This document shows, in pieces, positions 24,985 to 32,911 of a stretch of 41,171 nt of DNA. Every line of letters begins with the position of its first letter. Position 1 is the first letter of the stretch. The stretch comes from Syntrophomonadaceae bacterium (GTDB lineage Bacteria; Bacillota; Dethiobacteria; DTU022; PWGO01). The stretch lies in NCBI GenBank assembly GCA_003550565.1, contig PUKQ01000011.1, positions 1-41,171 of the forward strand, read 5' to 3'. The position numbers and the translations under genes are program-made. The notes beneath the pieces were generated by a model that saw nothing but the letters and a program-made list of their open reading frames with translations, had not been told where the DNA came from and made no database searches.

Positions 24985-25950
24985 ATGAAGGCTCTGGTAT
25001 TTGAAGATAGACTGTTTATGGAAGATAATATGCCTAAACCGGTTCCCGTCCAAAGAGAGGCTTTAGTGAAGGTGAAAATGGCTGGAATCTGTAAAACCGA
25101 CCTGGAAATAGAAAAAGGTTACATGGGGTTTAAAGGAATTCCCGGACACGAATTTGTGGGTGTAGTTGAAGAATCTAAAGATGGTGATCAGTCTCTTTTG
25201 GGAAAAAGGGTAGTGGGAGAAATAAACTGCGGCTGCAAAGTTTGTAATTATTGTTTGCAGGGATTGGAAACCCACTGTCCGGAGCGTACTACTTTGGGAA
25301 TTGACGGGAGGGACGGATGCTTTGCTGAATATCTAACTCTGCCTGTTGCTAACCTTATAGAGGTTCCCGAAGGGATCACCAACGAGGAAGCTGTTTTTAC
25401 CGAGCCGTTGGCAGCAGCTTTTGAGATAATGAACCAGGTGCATATTAAGCCAAGTGATCAGGTCTGTGTTCTTGGGGACGGAAAGCTTGGCCTGTTAATT
25501 GCGCTAGCCCTTAACTTGAGCCAGTCGGAGCTACTACTTGTAGGGAAATATCCAGTAAAACTTAACATTGCTGAAAAACAGCATATAAAAACAGCCTTGT
25601 TGGAAGATTTATCTTCTAAAAGGCAATTTGACCTGGTTGTAGAAGCAACTGGTAGTGTAGATGGTTTTGAACTGGCTCGAAAAGTAGTGAGACCCCGAGG
25701 CAAGGTTGTTTTGAAGAGCACCATAGCCGGGAATAAGGAACTTAACCTTACTTCCCTGGTTCTTGATGAAATAACCATGATTGGTAGTAGGTGCGGGGCA
25801 TTTAATCCTGCCCTCAAAGCACTGGAGAGAAAAATGCTTAATGTTAAACCGCTGATATCCGGAATTTACTCCCTGGATAAAATTATTGAAGCTTATGAGG
25901 CAAGCAAAAGAAAAGATGCCTTAAAGGTTCTTATTGATTTTACCCTTTAA
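24985..25950 (+). CDS. Zinc-dependent alcohol dehydrogenase-like protein (MDR family)
   Basis: A 321-aa medium-chain dehydrogenase. The catalytic zinc ligands appear as GICKTD and GHEFVG. The structural zinc site is the four-cysteine lobe INCGCKVCNYCLQGLETHC. The Rossmann motif GDGKLGLL and a conserved TEPLAAAFE follow. It is slightly short for the family (usually 340-360 aa) but reads complete. The substrate is unknown. It could process an aldehyde or alcohol made by the neighbouring glycyl radical or dehydratase-type enzymes, but that is inference from position. The ribosome site GAAGGGATG before ATG 24985 is weak. The 290-base gap upstream shows no other gene. Confidence 0.9.
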   Translation: MKALVFEDRLFMEDNMPKPVPVQREALVKVKMAGICKTDLEIEKGYMGFKGIPGHEFVGVVEESKDGDQSLLGKRVVGEINCGCKVCNYCLQGLETHCPERTTLGIDGRDGCFAEYLTLPVANLIEVPEGITNEEAVFTEPLAAAFEIMNQVHIKPSDQVCVLGDGKLGLLIALALNLSQSELLLVGKYPVKLNIAEKQHIKTALLEDLSSKRQFDLVVEATGSVDGFELARKVVRPRGKVVLKSTIAGNKELNLTSLVLDEITMIGSRCGAFNPALKALERKMLNVKPLISGIYSLDKIIEAYEASKRKDALKVLIDFTL

Positions 25951-26001
25951 TCTCCGTTGCCGGTATAAAAAAAGTTTTTTGCATAAAATACTGAAGAGTT
26001 A

Positions 26002-26038
26002 TAAAAAAAAAGACAAACTACTTATCAAAGTAGTTTGC
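26002..26038 (-). terminator. Terminator of the dehydratase operon
   Basis: Read on the minus strand, CAAACTACTT faces AAGTAGTTTG with a 4-base loop, followed by TCTTTTTTTTT. It lies about 70 bases after the stop of the last gene of the minus-strand pair. Confidence 0.9.
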
Positions 26039-26106
26039 ATTTACTAATTATTTCATTATAAGATATCTCAGATATCTCCTCAAAAATCCCGCTAAACTAG
26101 TTTGCT

Positions 26107-27354
26107 TTAAACTGATTTTTCTCTTAAAGTCTCCATAAAAGCGTCTATTCGGTTTTCTATTTGTCCCTCGCTGAAGTTCCGTTCATCGACCATGTCAGCT
26201 TCAAAAATGAGGACAGGGAGTCCTGTTTCTTTGGTAATTATCCTGCTCAGGTCATATTGTCCTAAAGAATATGGCTTGCAGCTTCGGTTTGAATGCATGA
26301 CAATTCCGTCGGCATCATACTTTGCTTTTAAATTTTTAAAGTTCTCTACCATATTATCAATGGATACATTTAAGTACACACTGGAATATGCTATGGCAGT
26401 TGATTCCAGGAAATTATCTTCATCAATTAAATGAAAACATCCGCTCCAAGCTGCAGTATAAGAATCTGCTACCAGACTTGCTCCATGGGAAGCAAACTTT
26501 TCCGAAAACCATTTTGTTCTGTACCAAACCGGTAAATTGTCCCATAAAAGCCGGTAGCGTTCATTGGAAACCATGCCTATCCCGGCTTCGATCCTTTCAT
26601 TCATTTCATCCAGTAAGTTTTGATAGTAGTCTACTGCCTGTTGAGTTCCTCTTAGAGTAACTATTAGGGCAAGGTGAAAAAAGGCATCAAAAGCCGTCAT
26701 AGGTGCAGGCTTTGTCATGGCTGTATCAAGAACTTTTTGCCATAATTTTTGCGCCTCTAATGAACGTTGGGCCACTTCATATAATATATCTGCCTCCATG
26801 GGTTTCTCACATATTTTTTCTAAAAAAGAAATATAATTATTCATCTGGGTAGAAACATAACGCTTCGATTCTTCAGGCATTGCTCTATGAATAAACGGAG
26901 TATCTAGAATAAACAGGGGTACGTTATAATACCTGGCTTGTATTTCGTACCACTTGAGCACGGTGCCACATATGTTGTTGCAGCATACCAAAAAATCCGG
27001 ATCGGGCAAACCGCCGATAGGCCCACCATTGGTAACTGAAGCGCCAATGTCAGACCTGGCGTAAGAACAAAGGTCTCTGGAATAGCCCATTTCTTCAGCT
27101 TTGTTACATAAATCAACGCCCATTTTTGAAGCACCGATCATTGCTCCGTGATTCTCCGGATACACCGGGATCACATCCATGGCTATTAGGGGTTCTACCG
27201 GCCCTCCACTGGTGATCCAGGCCACTTTTTTGTTGTTTATAGAAGCATTTTTGGCAGCAATATAATATTCGGTCATTATTTCTTTCATTTGTTTGACCGT
27301 CTTGATCTTTTTTCTTTCTTTTTCAGCGTCTTTGTTAGTATCTTTCTCCGACAT
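26107..27354 (-). CDS. 2-hydroxyacyl-CoA dehydratase/benzoyl-CoA reductase-type subunit B
   Basis: A 415-aa protein of the HgdB/FldB/BcrB family, whose heterodimers hold a [4Fe-4S] cluster and remove water from 2-hydroxyacyl-CoAs or reduce aromatic CoA esters. Conserved cysteines that fit cluster ligands appear in DLCSYARSD, NNICGTVLKWYE and SNRSCKPYS. The N-terminus is highly charged and lacks a signal. The track start TTG is 5 codons early; ATG 27354 lies 6 bases after GGAGG. It follows its partner (27409-28533) with a 54-base gap in one operon. The ATP-driven activator (HgdC/BcrA-D type) is not encoded here. The substrate is unknown. Acyl-CoA dehydratase and benzoyl-CoA reductase cannot be told apart by eye. 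Confidence 0.9.
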   Translation of the reverse strand: MSEKDTNKDAEKERKKIKTVKQMKEIMTEYYIAAKNASINNKKVAWITSGGPVEPLIAMDVIPVYPENHGAMIGASKMGVDLCNKAEEMGYSRDLCSYARSDIGASVTNGGPIGGLPDPDFLVCCNNICGTVLKWYEIQARYYNVPLFILDTPFIHRAMPEESKRYVSTQMNNYISFLEKICEKPMEADILYEVAQRSLEAQKLWQKVLDTAMTKPAPMTAFDAFFHLALIVTLRGTQQAVDYYQNLLDEMNERIEAGIGMVSNERYRLLWDNLPVWYRTKWFSEKFASHGASLVADSYTAAWSGCFHLIDEDNFLESTAIAYSSVYLNVSIDNMVENFKNLKAKYDADGIVMHSNRSCKPYSLGQYDLSRIITKETGLPVLIFEADMVDERNFSEGQIENRIDAFMETLREKSV

Positions 27355-27408
27355 TTTTAACCTCCACAATGAATTAATTTAAAATAAAAAAAGTTACTAT
27401 TTAGCATT

Positions 27409-28533
27409 TCAACTTAGCATTTCAACAAAAGTTTCTAACCGTGTTCGTACGGTTTCCCCGGCTTTAGTTGGCTCTTCTATTTCAAGATATAAAGAGGAAA
27501 TGTTTTCTTGATCAAGATGTTCCTTAATATATGGATAATCAAAAGAGTGGGGGTCACAAAATTTAAGCTGTAATATAATAACCCCCTGGGGTTTATGTTC
27601 CTTGATAAGAGCGCTAAGATTTTCATATCGAGATTTTATCCCCCTGTGTTTTGCCGGGCATTCCATACGCTCAAAGTACCGTTTGGTAATTGATTCCATG
27701 GGGGGAATATTTTCGTCAAGGTTTCCGTTAAAGGATCTATAACCGGAACAAAGGTCATCCCACATAATGTAAGCCCCTGCCTCTTCAAGAATAGAATATA
27801 AATCAGGGTGGTCGCAAATACCGCCGGTCATAATTATGCCCACAGGCGCTTTTACAGCCGGATAATCTGTGTCTTTATTGAGTTCATGGATAAATTCTTC
27901 AAGCTGAGATGCAAATTCTTCCCGATCCATGGTCATGGAGGCACGTGACACATAATAAATATCTTCTCCGCTAATGAGATATGGTTTTTCTTTTCTAATT
28001 TCATAGAGCTCTTTTAGTTTGCTGCGCAGCTTGTTAAAAATTTTTATAGACTCAGAAAGATCTTTATCACTTATATCTTTTCCCAGGGCTTTACCGAGTT
28101 CATTCCTAAATCGTTCTAAAACAGCATACATATAATCACGGGACTCGGGCGTATTAAGTTTAACGGGATGGACAACGTCAAAATGAAAACTCATGTCGGC
28201 ATTAAGCCGCCATATATCTGAAAGGCGTTGAATTGAGTCGCAGGTATGGGGAAAGACCATACCATCGAGAAAATTCAGGTCTCCTTCCAATGCTTCTCCT
28301 AGCGCGCTTCTCACCAGGGAACATGAATAAGCTTGGAGGTGGTGATCTGCACTGCTCGCCCGATTTGTATTACCAAAAATACGATAGGGCATCACCCCTG
28401 CTGCATGCATGATTTCTTCGGGAGTATAAGTACATAAATAGCCCAAAACTTTTTTATCGTTTTGGTTCTTCCATTCGGATATTTTGGGGGCAGGGTTTTC
28501 TGCTTGTTCTTTAAAAGGATTGCTATTATGCAT
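27409..28533 (-). CDS. 2-hydroxyacyl-CoA dehydratase/benzoyl-CoA reductase-type subunit C
   Basis: A 374-aa partner of the same family. The N-terminal segment VLGYLCTYTPEEIMHAAGVMPYR matches the start of BcrC/HgdB-like subunits. The cysteine motifs HTCDSIQRLSDIW and LKFCDPHSFDYP match cluster- and substrate-pocket positions. It is the first gene of a two-gene operon with the subunit at 26107-27354. The ATG is preceded by AAGGAGAA at about 7 bases. About 90 bases upstream is a near-consensus promoter carrying a palindrome, which implies specific regulation. As with its partner, the required activator ATPase is missing nearby. Confidence 0.9.
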   Translation of the reverse strand: MHNSNPFKEQAENPAPKISEWKNQNDKKVLGYLCTYTPEEIMHAAGVMPYRIFGNTNRASSADHHLQAYSCSLVRSALGEALEGDLNFLDGMVFPHTCDSIQRLSDIWRLNADMSFHFDVVHPVKLNTPESRDYMYAVLERFRNELGKALGKDISDKDLSESIKIFNKLRSKLKELYEIRKEKPYLISGEDIYYVSRASMTMDREEFASQLEEFIHELNKDTDYPAVKAPVGIIMTGGICDHPDLYSILEEAGAYIMWDDLCSGYRSFNGNLDENIPPMESITKRYFERMECPAKHRGIKSRYENLSALIKEHKPQGVIILQLKFCDPHSFDYPYIKEHLDQENISSLYLEIEEPTKAGETVRTRLETFVEMLS

Positions 28534-28621
28534 AAGTATTTTCTCCTTAAATTAAAATAATAATTTAGATTAAGAGAGCTACATAAAAACTTTTCTCAAG
28601 GGCTCTTGTAACTTTTATTAC

Positions 28622-28649
28622 ATTATCACAGTTGTGATTTTTTTGTCAA
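28622..28649 (-). promoter_or_regulatory. Promoter with embedded palindromic operator of the dehydratase operon
   Basis: On the minus strand, TTGACA (28649-28644), a 16-base spacer and GATAAT (28627-28622) form a near-consensus sigma-A promoter. The inverted repeat ATCACA-AC-TGTGAT (28625-28638) covers the spacer and overlaps the -10 box, so a bound protein would block RNA polymerase. The repressor is unknown. The region from here to 28920 is AT-rich and shows no gene. Confidence 0.75.
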
Positions 28650-28920
28650 CTTTCCCAATAAAGGGGCTGCCTCCTTTGCTTGGGTTGATTTCTTTAACAT
28701 TTCGGAGGTTCTGCTCTTATTCCCTTTCTAACTCTACCATTAACCAGGATAATTTTACTCATACAAAAACTTTTTTTATATAGTCATTTTGAGTTTTCTT
28801 GGGCTTTTTGGCCGGCAGATTATTGCTGCCATCATCTTAATAACTAATATATACAGAAAAAAAATGCTCTCAATAGGCAATTAATACTTTTATGGCAAAT
28901 ATTGCAAAGGTTAAATTCAA

Positions 28921-28958
28921 AAAAAAGAAACATTGTTTTTTCCCAATGCTTCTTTTTC
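28921..28958 (-). terminator. Probable terminator of the FMN-domain lipoprotein gene
   Basis: On the minus strand, GAAGCATTG faces CAATGTTTC across a loop of about 8 bases, with one mismatch in the stem, and is followed by a T-run. It lies just beyond the stop of the minus-strand lipoprotein gene. Confidence 0.7.
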
Positions 28959-28988
28959 CGCTTCTAAAATATAACTTAAAACCTTAAT

Positions 28989-29519
28989 TTAGTAGATTCC
29001 GCGGTTAAGCCCATCTCTGATAGCGGAAATAATTTTAGTTCCTCTCACTGTGGCTGCAGTCCAGGTGTCAACCATTTCTCCGCTGCCTTCCATGTCTTCA
29101 GCTGCTATTTCTGGTTCATACAGATCAGATATATCGGTAATATCCCGACCCTCTAAGTATTCTATAAGCTGTTTATGTTGATCAGCCAGAGCTTCCAGAT
29201 CTTCTTGGTTCCACTCATTGCCTTCATACCCCGGTTCTAAGTAGTCATTTCCACCGTGTGATAGGACTCTAAAGCTTATGTCATAAAGCTCGTTGTCCTC
29301 CAGGTGAAACTGTATTCCTATCTGTTGATCTGCTCTGTCAATAAAAGCTCCGCGGTATCTGCCATCAGGATAATCTCCATGCTCTTCGGCAGGCAGTACC
29401 TCTTCATTCTGTTCTCCCAATGCCTCATCATCAGTATCATTTTCCGCTTCACACCCCACAACAATTAGCAGTCCAAACAACATTACCACCGCTACCATCC
29501 ATATTGCCCATATCCTCAT
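28989..29519 (-). CDS. Lipoprotein with a degenerate FMN-binding-like domain
   Basis: A 176-aa protein with a lipoprotein signal (hydrophobic 3-22, lipobox VVGC, mature Cys23), an acidic linker and a C-terminal domain of about 125 residues. The domain starts PDGRYRGAFIDRA and ends DTWTAATVRGTKIISAIRDGLN, the layout of FMN_bind domains. The flavin-attachment motif D-T-x-S-G-A-T of the family reads D-T-W-T-A-A-T here, so the acceptor threonine is kept while the Ser and Gly are changed. Covalent flavin is possible but uncertain. It would sit on the outside of the membrane. Its neighbour across 600 bases, transcribed in the opposite direction, carries two intact FMN_bind domains, so both may serve extracytoplasmic electron transfer. 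Confidence 0.75.
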   Translation of the reverse strand: MRIWAIWMVAVVMLFGLLIVVGCEAENDTDDEALGEQNEEVLPAEEHGDYPDGRYRGAFIDRADQQIGIQFHLEDNELYDISFRVLSHGGNDYLEPGYEGNEWNQEDLEALADQHKQLIEYLEGRDITDISDLYEPEIAAEDMEGSGEMVDTWTAATVRGTKIISAIRDGLNRGIY

Positions 29520-30128
29520 TCACTTTCACCTCTTTTTATTTTTTAATTATAAAACAAAAAAAATTTTTACACAAACAAAAAGTTCTTTCCCCCAAGCAGA
29601 ATCGAACCATCTCCTTTCTTGCATAAATTTTTTATTGCTTTTTTCTCTTACCATAATATTATGGCAAAGAAGTTTAATCTATTAGGTAAAATGCCTATTT
29701 TATTATCAGGGTTTCCCCTTATATTTACGTCTGCCACTATGCTAGGTTATCATATCATGCTGAAGTTTATGCCACAAAATTATTTCGAAAGACAAACAGT
29801 TCAAAAAATAAATCAATCAAAGCACTTGCCAACATAGTTTCTCAAGCATGTTATTAGTAAATTAGAGATAATTTTTTAGGTGGTGAATAACGCGTAGAAC
29901 CTTGGGGGAAATCCCCAAGCCCCAAAATAAGGGAAGCTTCCCATAGACCCGGGCAATTTTATCATTTAATCTTTAATTAAAGAATTATTAATTTGTGGTG
30001 TTATTTGTGAAAGTGAGCTCAAGCTCGAGTATTTTTATTTTAGAATACGATGTGTAGAGTCAGTAACAATTATTGAGTAGGTTATCCTGAATCAAATAAT
30101 CAAATCTTATAAGTGAGGTGTTTTATAA
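29520..30128. other. Long divergent intergenic region with palindromes
   Basis: About 600 mostly AT-rich bases lie between two divergent genes. A GC-richer island holds the hairpin CTTGGGG/CCCCAAG (29901-29919) and the perfect 12-bp palindrome GGGAAGCTTCCC (29931-29942). Neither is followed by a T-run. A 72-codon frame at 29619 has no ribosome site and is not called. No RNA family is recognised. Confidence 0.6.
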
Positions 30129-30968
30129 ATGAGAAAAGATGTTTTTAAAAACTCATTGGCTCTGACGGCAACGCTGGTAGTAGCCGCCCTGGTGCTTACT
30201 GGTGTTTATAACTGGATTTCACCCATAATGGAAATCAGCGCGGAAAAGCATCGAGTAGAAGAATTTTTTCCCGGGTATAATTTTGAAAAAGTCGGATTAG
30301 GCCATAATCCTATTACCTTAGTAGTTTATGATTCTGCTGGAGAAGAAAAAGGCTATGTGGTAGAAAATTCCACCGACGGTTACGGAGGAAGCATACGTTA
30401 TTACATGGGCATTGATAATGAAGGGCGTATAAAAGGAATAAACATTATTGAACATGCCGAAACAGTGGGCTTGGGAGATATAATAAAAAGCGAAAGCTTT
30501 CAGGAACAGTTTATCGGGAAACACTACGATGACACTATTGCCTCAGAAGTAGATACGGTCAGCGGTGCTACTGTCTCGACCCAGTCTATGATAGCTTCAA
30601 TTCAAAGTACCCTTGATAAAACTGTCAAAGATTTCTTGGGTGTGGAAGAGGAAGAAGTTAAATTGGCGGAGATACCTGATGGAAGTTATTATGGCACGGC
30701 TACCGGACAAATGGGCAGTATAGAAGTGGAAGTAACTGTAGAGAATGAATCCATTCAAAACATTGAAATTGTTGAACATGAAGAAACTCCGGACTACTTT
30801 GCCGAAGTAAAAGAAGAAGTTCCCCAGCGGATTAAATCCGAACAAAAACTGGAAGTAGATACAGTAAGTGGGGCAACCGGGAGTAGCGAAGGAATCAAGG
30901 ATGCAGTAGAAGATGCTCTTAATGAGGCAGTTGAAGATGTAGAAACGGAGGAAAAGACAACCAATTAA
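30129..30968 (+). CDS. Membrane-anchored protein with two FMN-binding domains (RnfG-like)
   Basis: A 279-aa protein with one N-terminal membrane helix (about 10-32) and two FMN_bind domains (about 60-175 and 185-265). Each ends in an intact flavinylation motif, DTVSGATVS and DTVSGATGS, whose threonine would carry covalent FMN. The first half resembles RnfG/NqrC, including the N-terminal anchor. The second resembles stand-alone FMN_bind modules. No other Rnf genes are near, so it is more likely part of a flavin-based extracytoplasmic electron path than of an Rnf complex. ATG 30129 follows GTGAGGTG. rex lies about 100 bases downstream on the same strand and may be co-transcribed. Confidence 0.88.
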   Translation: MRKDVFKNSLALTATLVVAALVLTGVYNWISPIMEISAEKHRVEEFFPGYNFEKVGLGHNPITLVVYDSAGEEKGYVVENSTDGYGGSIRYYMGIDNEGRIKGINIIEHAETVGLGDIIKSESFQEQFIGKHYDDTIASEVDTVSGATVSTQSMIASIQSTLDKTVKDFLGVEEEEVKLAEIPDGSYYGTATGQMGSIEVEVTVENESIQNIEIVEHEETPDYFAEVKEEVPQRIKSEQKLEVDTVSGATGSSEGIKDAVEDALNEAVEDVETEEKTTN

Positions 30969-31083
30969 TATTTCAATAAATGTCAAATTGACGTGCCTAT
31001 ATTCACTTGGCACAAATCTCATGCATCTAATGAAGAGTTGTTGGGTGGTTTTTTGAACAAATAATTTTATGGAGGCGACATTT

Positions 31084-31716
31084 TTGATGCCTTTTAGAGG
31101 AACACCGCAAACAATGGTCAAGAGGCTTCCGGTATACCTGCGAACCCTTGATAGCCTGATTCTCCACGGCGTTGATATTGTTTCCTCCCATAGGTTAAGT
31201 GAGGAAGCAGGTTATACCGCGGAGCAAATCCGTAAAGATTTGGCTTTTTTTGGAGCTTTTGGAACCCGTGGCTCGGGTTATGAGACGATAGAATTAAGAG
31301 ATCAGCTCTTAAGGATCATGGGACTGCAGCAGCAGAGAAAAGTTATCTTAATTGGTGCAGGGCAGTTGGGTACCGCCCTGGCCCGCTATACCATGGAAAA
31401 AAATCCCTATGTAATACTTGAGGGAATTTTTGATAAAGCTCCGGAAGTAATAGATAGGGAAATTATGGGTAAAAAAGTAAGAGATGTTTTGGAGCTCCCA
31501 GATTTTATTATGAATACAGGGATTAAATTGGCTATCGTAAGTGTTCCCTCTCATGAGGCAGAGGACGTAATTAACTTGTTGGTTGAAGCCGGTATTAACG
31601 CCATTCTTAATTTTGCCCCTATTAGACCTAAGGTCCCCGAAGGGGTTCATTTGCAAAACGTAGACCTTACCCTTGAGCTGCAAAGTTTAATTTATCATAT
31701 TACCTCTAAGGATTAA
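31084..31716 (+). CDS. rex: Redox-sensing transcriptional repressor Rex
   Basis: Rex senses the NADH/NAD+ ratio and represses fermentative and redox genes. The N-terminal winged helix (about 1-75; SSHRLSEEAGYTAEQIRKDLAFFGAFGTRGSGY) and the Rossmann domain with GAGQLGTALARY are both present. The C-terminal swapped helix contains VDLTLELQSLIYHI. The track starts at ATG 31069, whose first codons overlap the ribosome site GGAGG (31071-31075). TTG 31084 (8 bases away) or ATG 31087 (11 bases away) is the true start. The length of about 210 aa is normal. A Rex-like operator lies at 32057 in front of a small gene on the opposite strand. Confidence 0.95.
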   Translation: MMPFRGTPQTMVKRLPVYLRTLDSLILHGVDIVSSHRLSEEAGYTAEQIRKDLAFFGAFGTRGSGYETIELRDQLLRIMGLQQQRKVILIGAGQLGTALARYTMEKNPYVILEGIFDKAPEVIDREIMGKKVRDVLELPDFIMNTGIKLAIVSVPSHEAEDVINLLVEAGINAILNFAPIRPKVPEGVHLQNVDLTLELQSLIYHITSKD

Positions 31717-31764
31717 GAAATTATGGAAGCTTAATAATTAAAAACCTGTTTTCTTAAGTGAATC

Positions 31765-31811
31765 AAAAAAGCCCTGTCACCATTTATAAATTTGAGTGAT
31801 AGGGCTTTTTT
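31765..31811 (+). terminator. Bidirectional terminator between rex and the 63-aa gene
   Basis: AAAAAAGCCCTGTCAC faces GTGATAGGGCTTTTTT. The stem carries T-runs on both strands, so it can end rex and also the convergent small gene. Confidence 0.92.
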
Positions 31812-31848
31812 ACCTTAATTCTTGGGTAAATTTGCTTTAACTACCATA

Positions 31849-32040
31849 CTATAGGTTAAAAGATCCATGCTCTATCTCTTTTAAGTAATCGTATCTTGTT
31901 AATTTCTGCTTGTTTCTAGCTGAATAGTTCCTTAAGTTTTGCATGTATTGCTCCGGATTGTTCTGCCAGATGCTCAGTCCCATAATGCCTGCAAAGAGTG
32001 CAGAAAAGGAAAGTTGGCTCAAGTCAAACATTTTATTCAC
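31849..32040 (-). CDS. Small unknown protein behind a Rex-like operator
   Basis: A 63-aa protein that I do not recognise. The N-terminal half is mildly hydrophobic (FSALFAGIMGLSIW) and might touch the membrane. The second half is polar and rich in Q, N, K, R and Y. A strong ribosome site (GGGAGGTG, about 6 bases before ATG) supports real translation. A Rex-type palindrome lies 17-34 bases before the start codon. It is convergent with rex, and the two genes share a terminator. A redox-controlled small protein is the inference. The chance of a spurious frame is reduced by the good start signals but not excluded. Confidence 0.7.
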   Translation of the reverse strand: MNKMFDLSQLSFSALFAGIMGLSIWQNNPEQYMQNLRNYSARNKQKLTRYDYLKEIEHGSFNL

Positions 32041-32056
32041 CTCCCATCAAGAATTT

Positions 32057-32074
32057 TTGTGAAATGTTGCACAG
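32057..32074 (-). promoter_or_regulatory. Rex-type operator
   Basis: TTGTGAAATGTTGCACAG matches the Bacillus/Streptomyces-type Rex site TTGTGAA-N4-TTCACAA at 12 of 14 fixed positions. It lies between the expected promoter and the ribosome site of the 63-aa gene, where repressor would block transcription. rex itself lies 340 bases away. Confidence 0.6.
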
Positions 32075-32236
32075 CTTTTTTGAATCTTCAGAACTTTTAG
32101 CTTAAAAAAATATAACCTTAATTGTTAACTGTGATTTTAGTTTAAAATATAGGGACTTTTCTGTCTATTAGGGGAATTCTTAATTTTGCATCAGTGAATT
32201 CCCTTATTAGGAAGGTGATTTATAAGCGGAAGAGCC

Positions 32237-32911
32237 CTACTCATCCCTGGATTTGCCCAGGTTTACCAGCCCGTTTTCCAGGGCATAACGAACCAGTTCG
32301 TGGCGGCGGGTCAGGTTCAATTTTTCCATAATATTAGATTTATGTTTTTCCACAGTCTTGGGACTTACTATTAGTAGGTCGGCAATTTCCTGATTGGTAT
32401 ATCCCAGGCAAACATACTGTAGAACTTCTTTTTCCCTTTCAGTTAGAATATTTTCACTTCCGGAAACTTCCCCTTCACTTTCTTTCCGGGCTCCTTTAAC
32501 CAGAACCTTAACCAGTTTAGGGTGGATAACTATTTCTCCTTCCATTACATCATGAATAGCTGATACAAGCTCGGTACTGGCAGCTTCTTTTAGAATGTAA
32601 CCGGAAGCATTTGCCTCCATTGCTTTAAATAGGTAAGGTTCATCGTCGTGCATGGTTAACATGATAATCTTTATAAATGGTTGTTTTTCCTTGATAAACT
32701 GGGTGGCTGTTATACCATCCATTCCCGGTAGCCCAATATCCATAAGCACTACATCAACTTGATATTTGTTCAGCATCTCCAGTGCTTCTTCAGCGCTTTT
32801 TGCTTCTCTAACTTCGCCCACAATTTCTTCCTTTTCCAATAAAGCTTTGATCCCGGAAAGGAAAAGGGCATGGTCATCTACTAATAAAACATCAACTGTT
32901 TTGGATGAAAT
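32237..32911 (-). CDS. NarL/LuxR-family response regulator
   Basis: A receiver domain (about 5-120) with the acidic pair VDDH, the phosphorylated Asp in VVLMDIGLPGMDG and the lysine in ILKEAAS. A LuxR-type helix-turn-helix follows (LTEREKEVLQYVCLGYTNQEIADLL, then SPKTVEKHKSNIMEKL). It is the third gene of the PhnD-like/kinase/regulator operon and overlaps the kinase gene. The track start GTG 32920 and ATG 32917 sit on or within 2 bases of the ribosome site AAGGGAGG. ATT 32911 lies exactly 8 bases from it and still gives a complete receiver domain. I mark ATT as the likely start, and ATG 32917 remains possible. Targets are unknown. Confidence 0.9.
   Translation of the reverse strand: MSSKTVDVLLVDDHALFLSGIKALLEKEEIVGEVREAKSAEEALEMLNKYQVDVVLMDIGLPGMDGITATQFIKEKQPFIKIIMLTMHDDEPYLFKAMEANASGYILKEAASTELVSAIHDVMEGEIVIHPKLVKVLVKGARKESEGEVSGSENILTEREKEVLQYVCLGYTNQEIADLLIVSPKTVEKHKSNIMEKLNLTRRHELVRYALENGLVNLGKSRDE

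Noticed and set aside
26060-26080. GATATCTCAGATATC palindrome near the dehydratase terminator
   Set aside because: It lies downstream of the operon in AT-rich DNA with no gene to control; probably chance.
29619-29837. 72-aa ORF with a hydrophobic middle
   Set aside because: No ribosome site precedes it, it sits in AT-rich spacer DNA, and I recognise no family.
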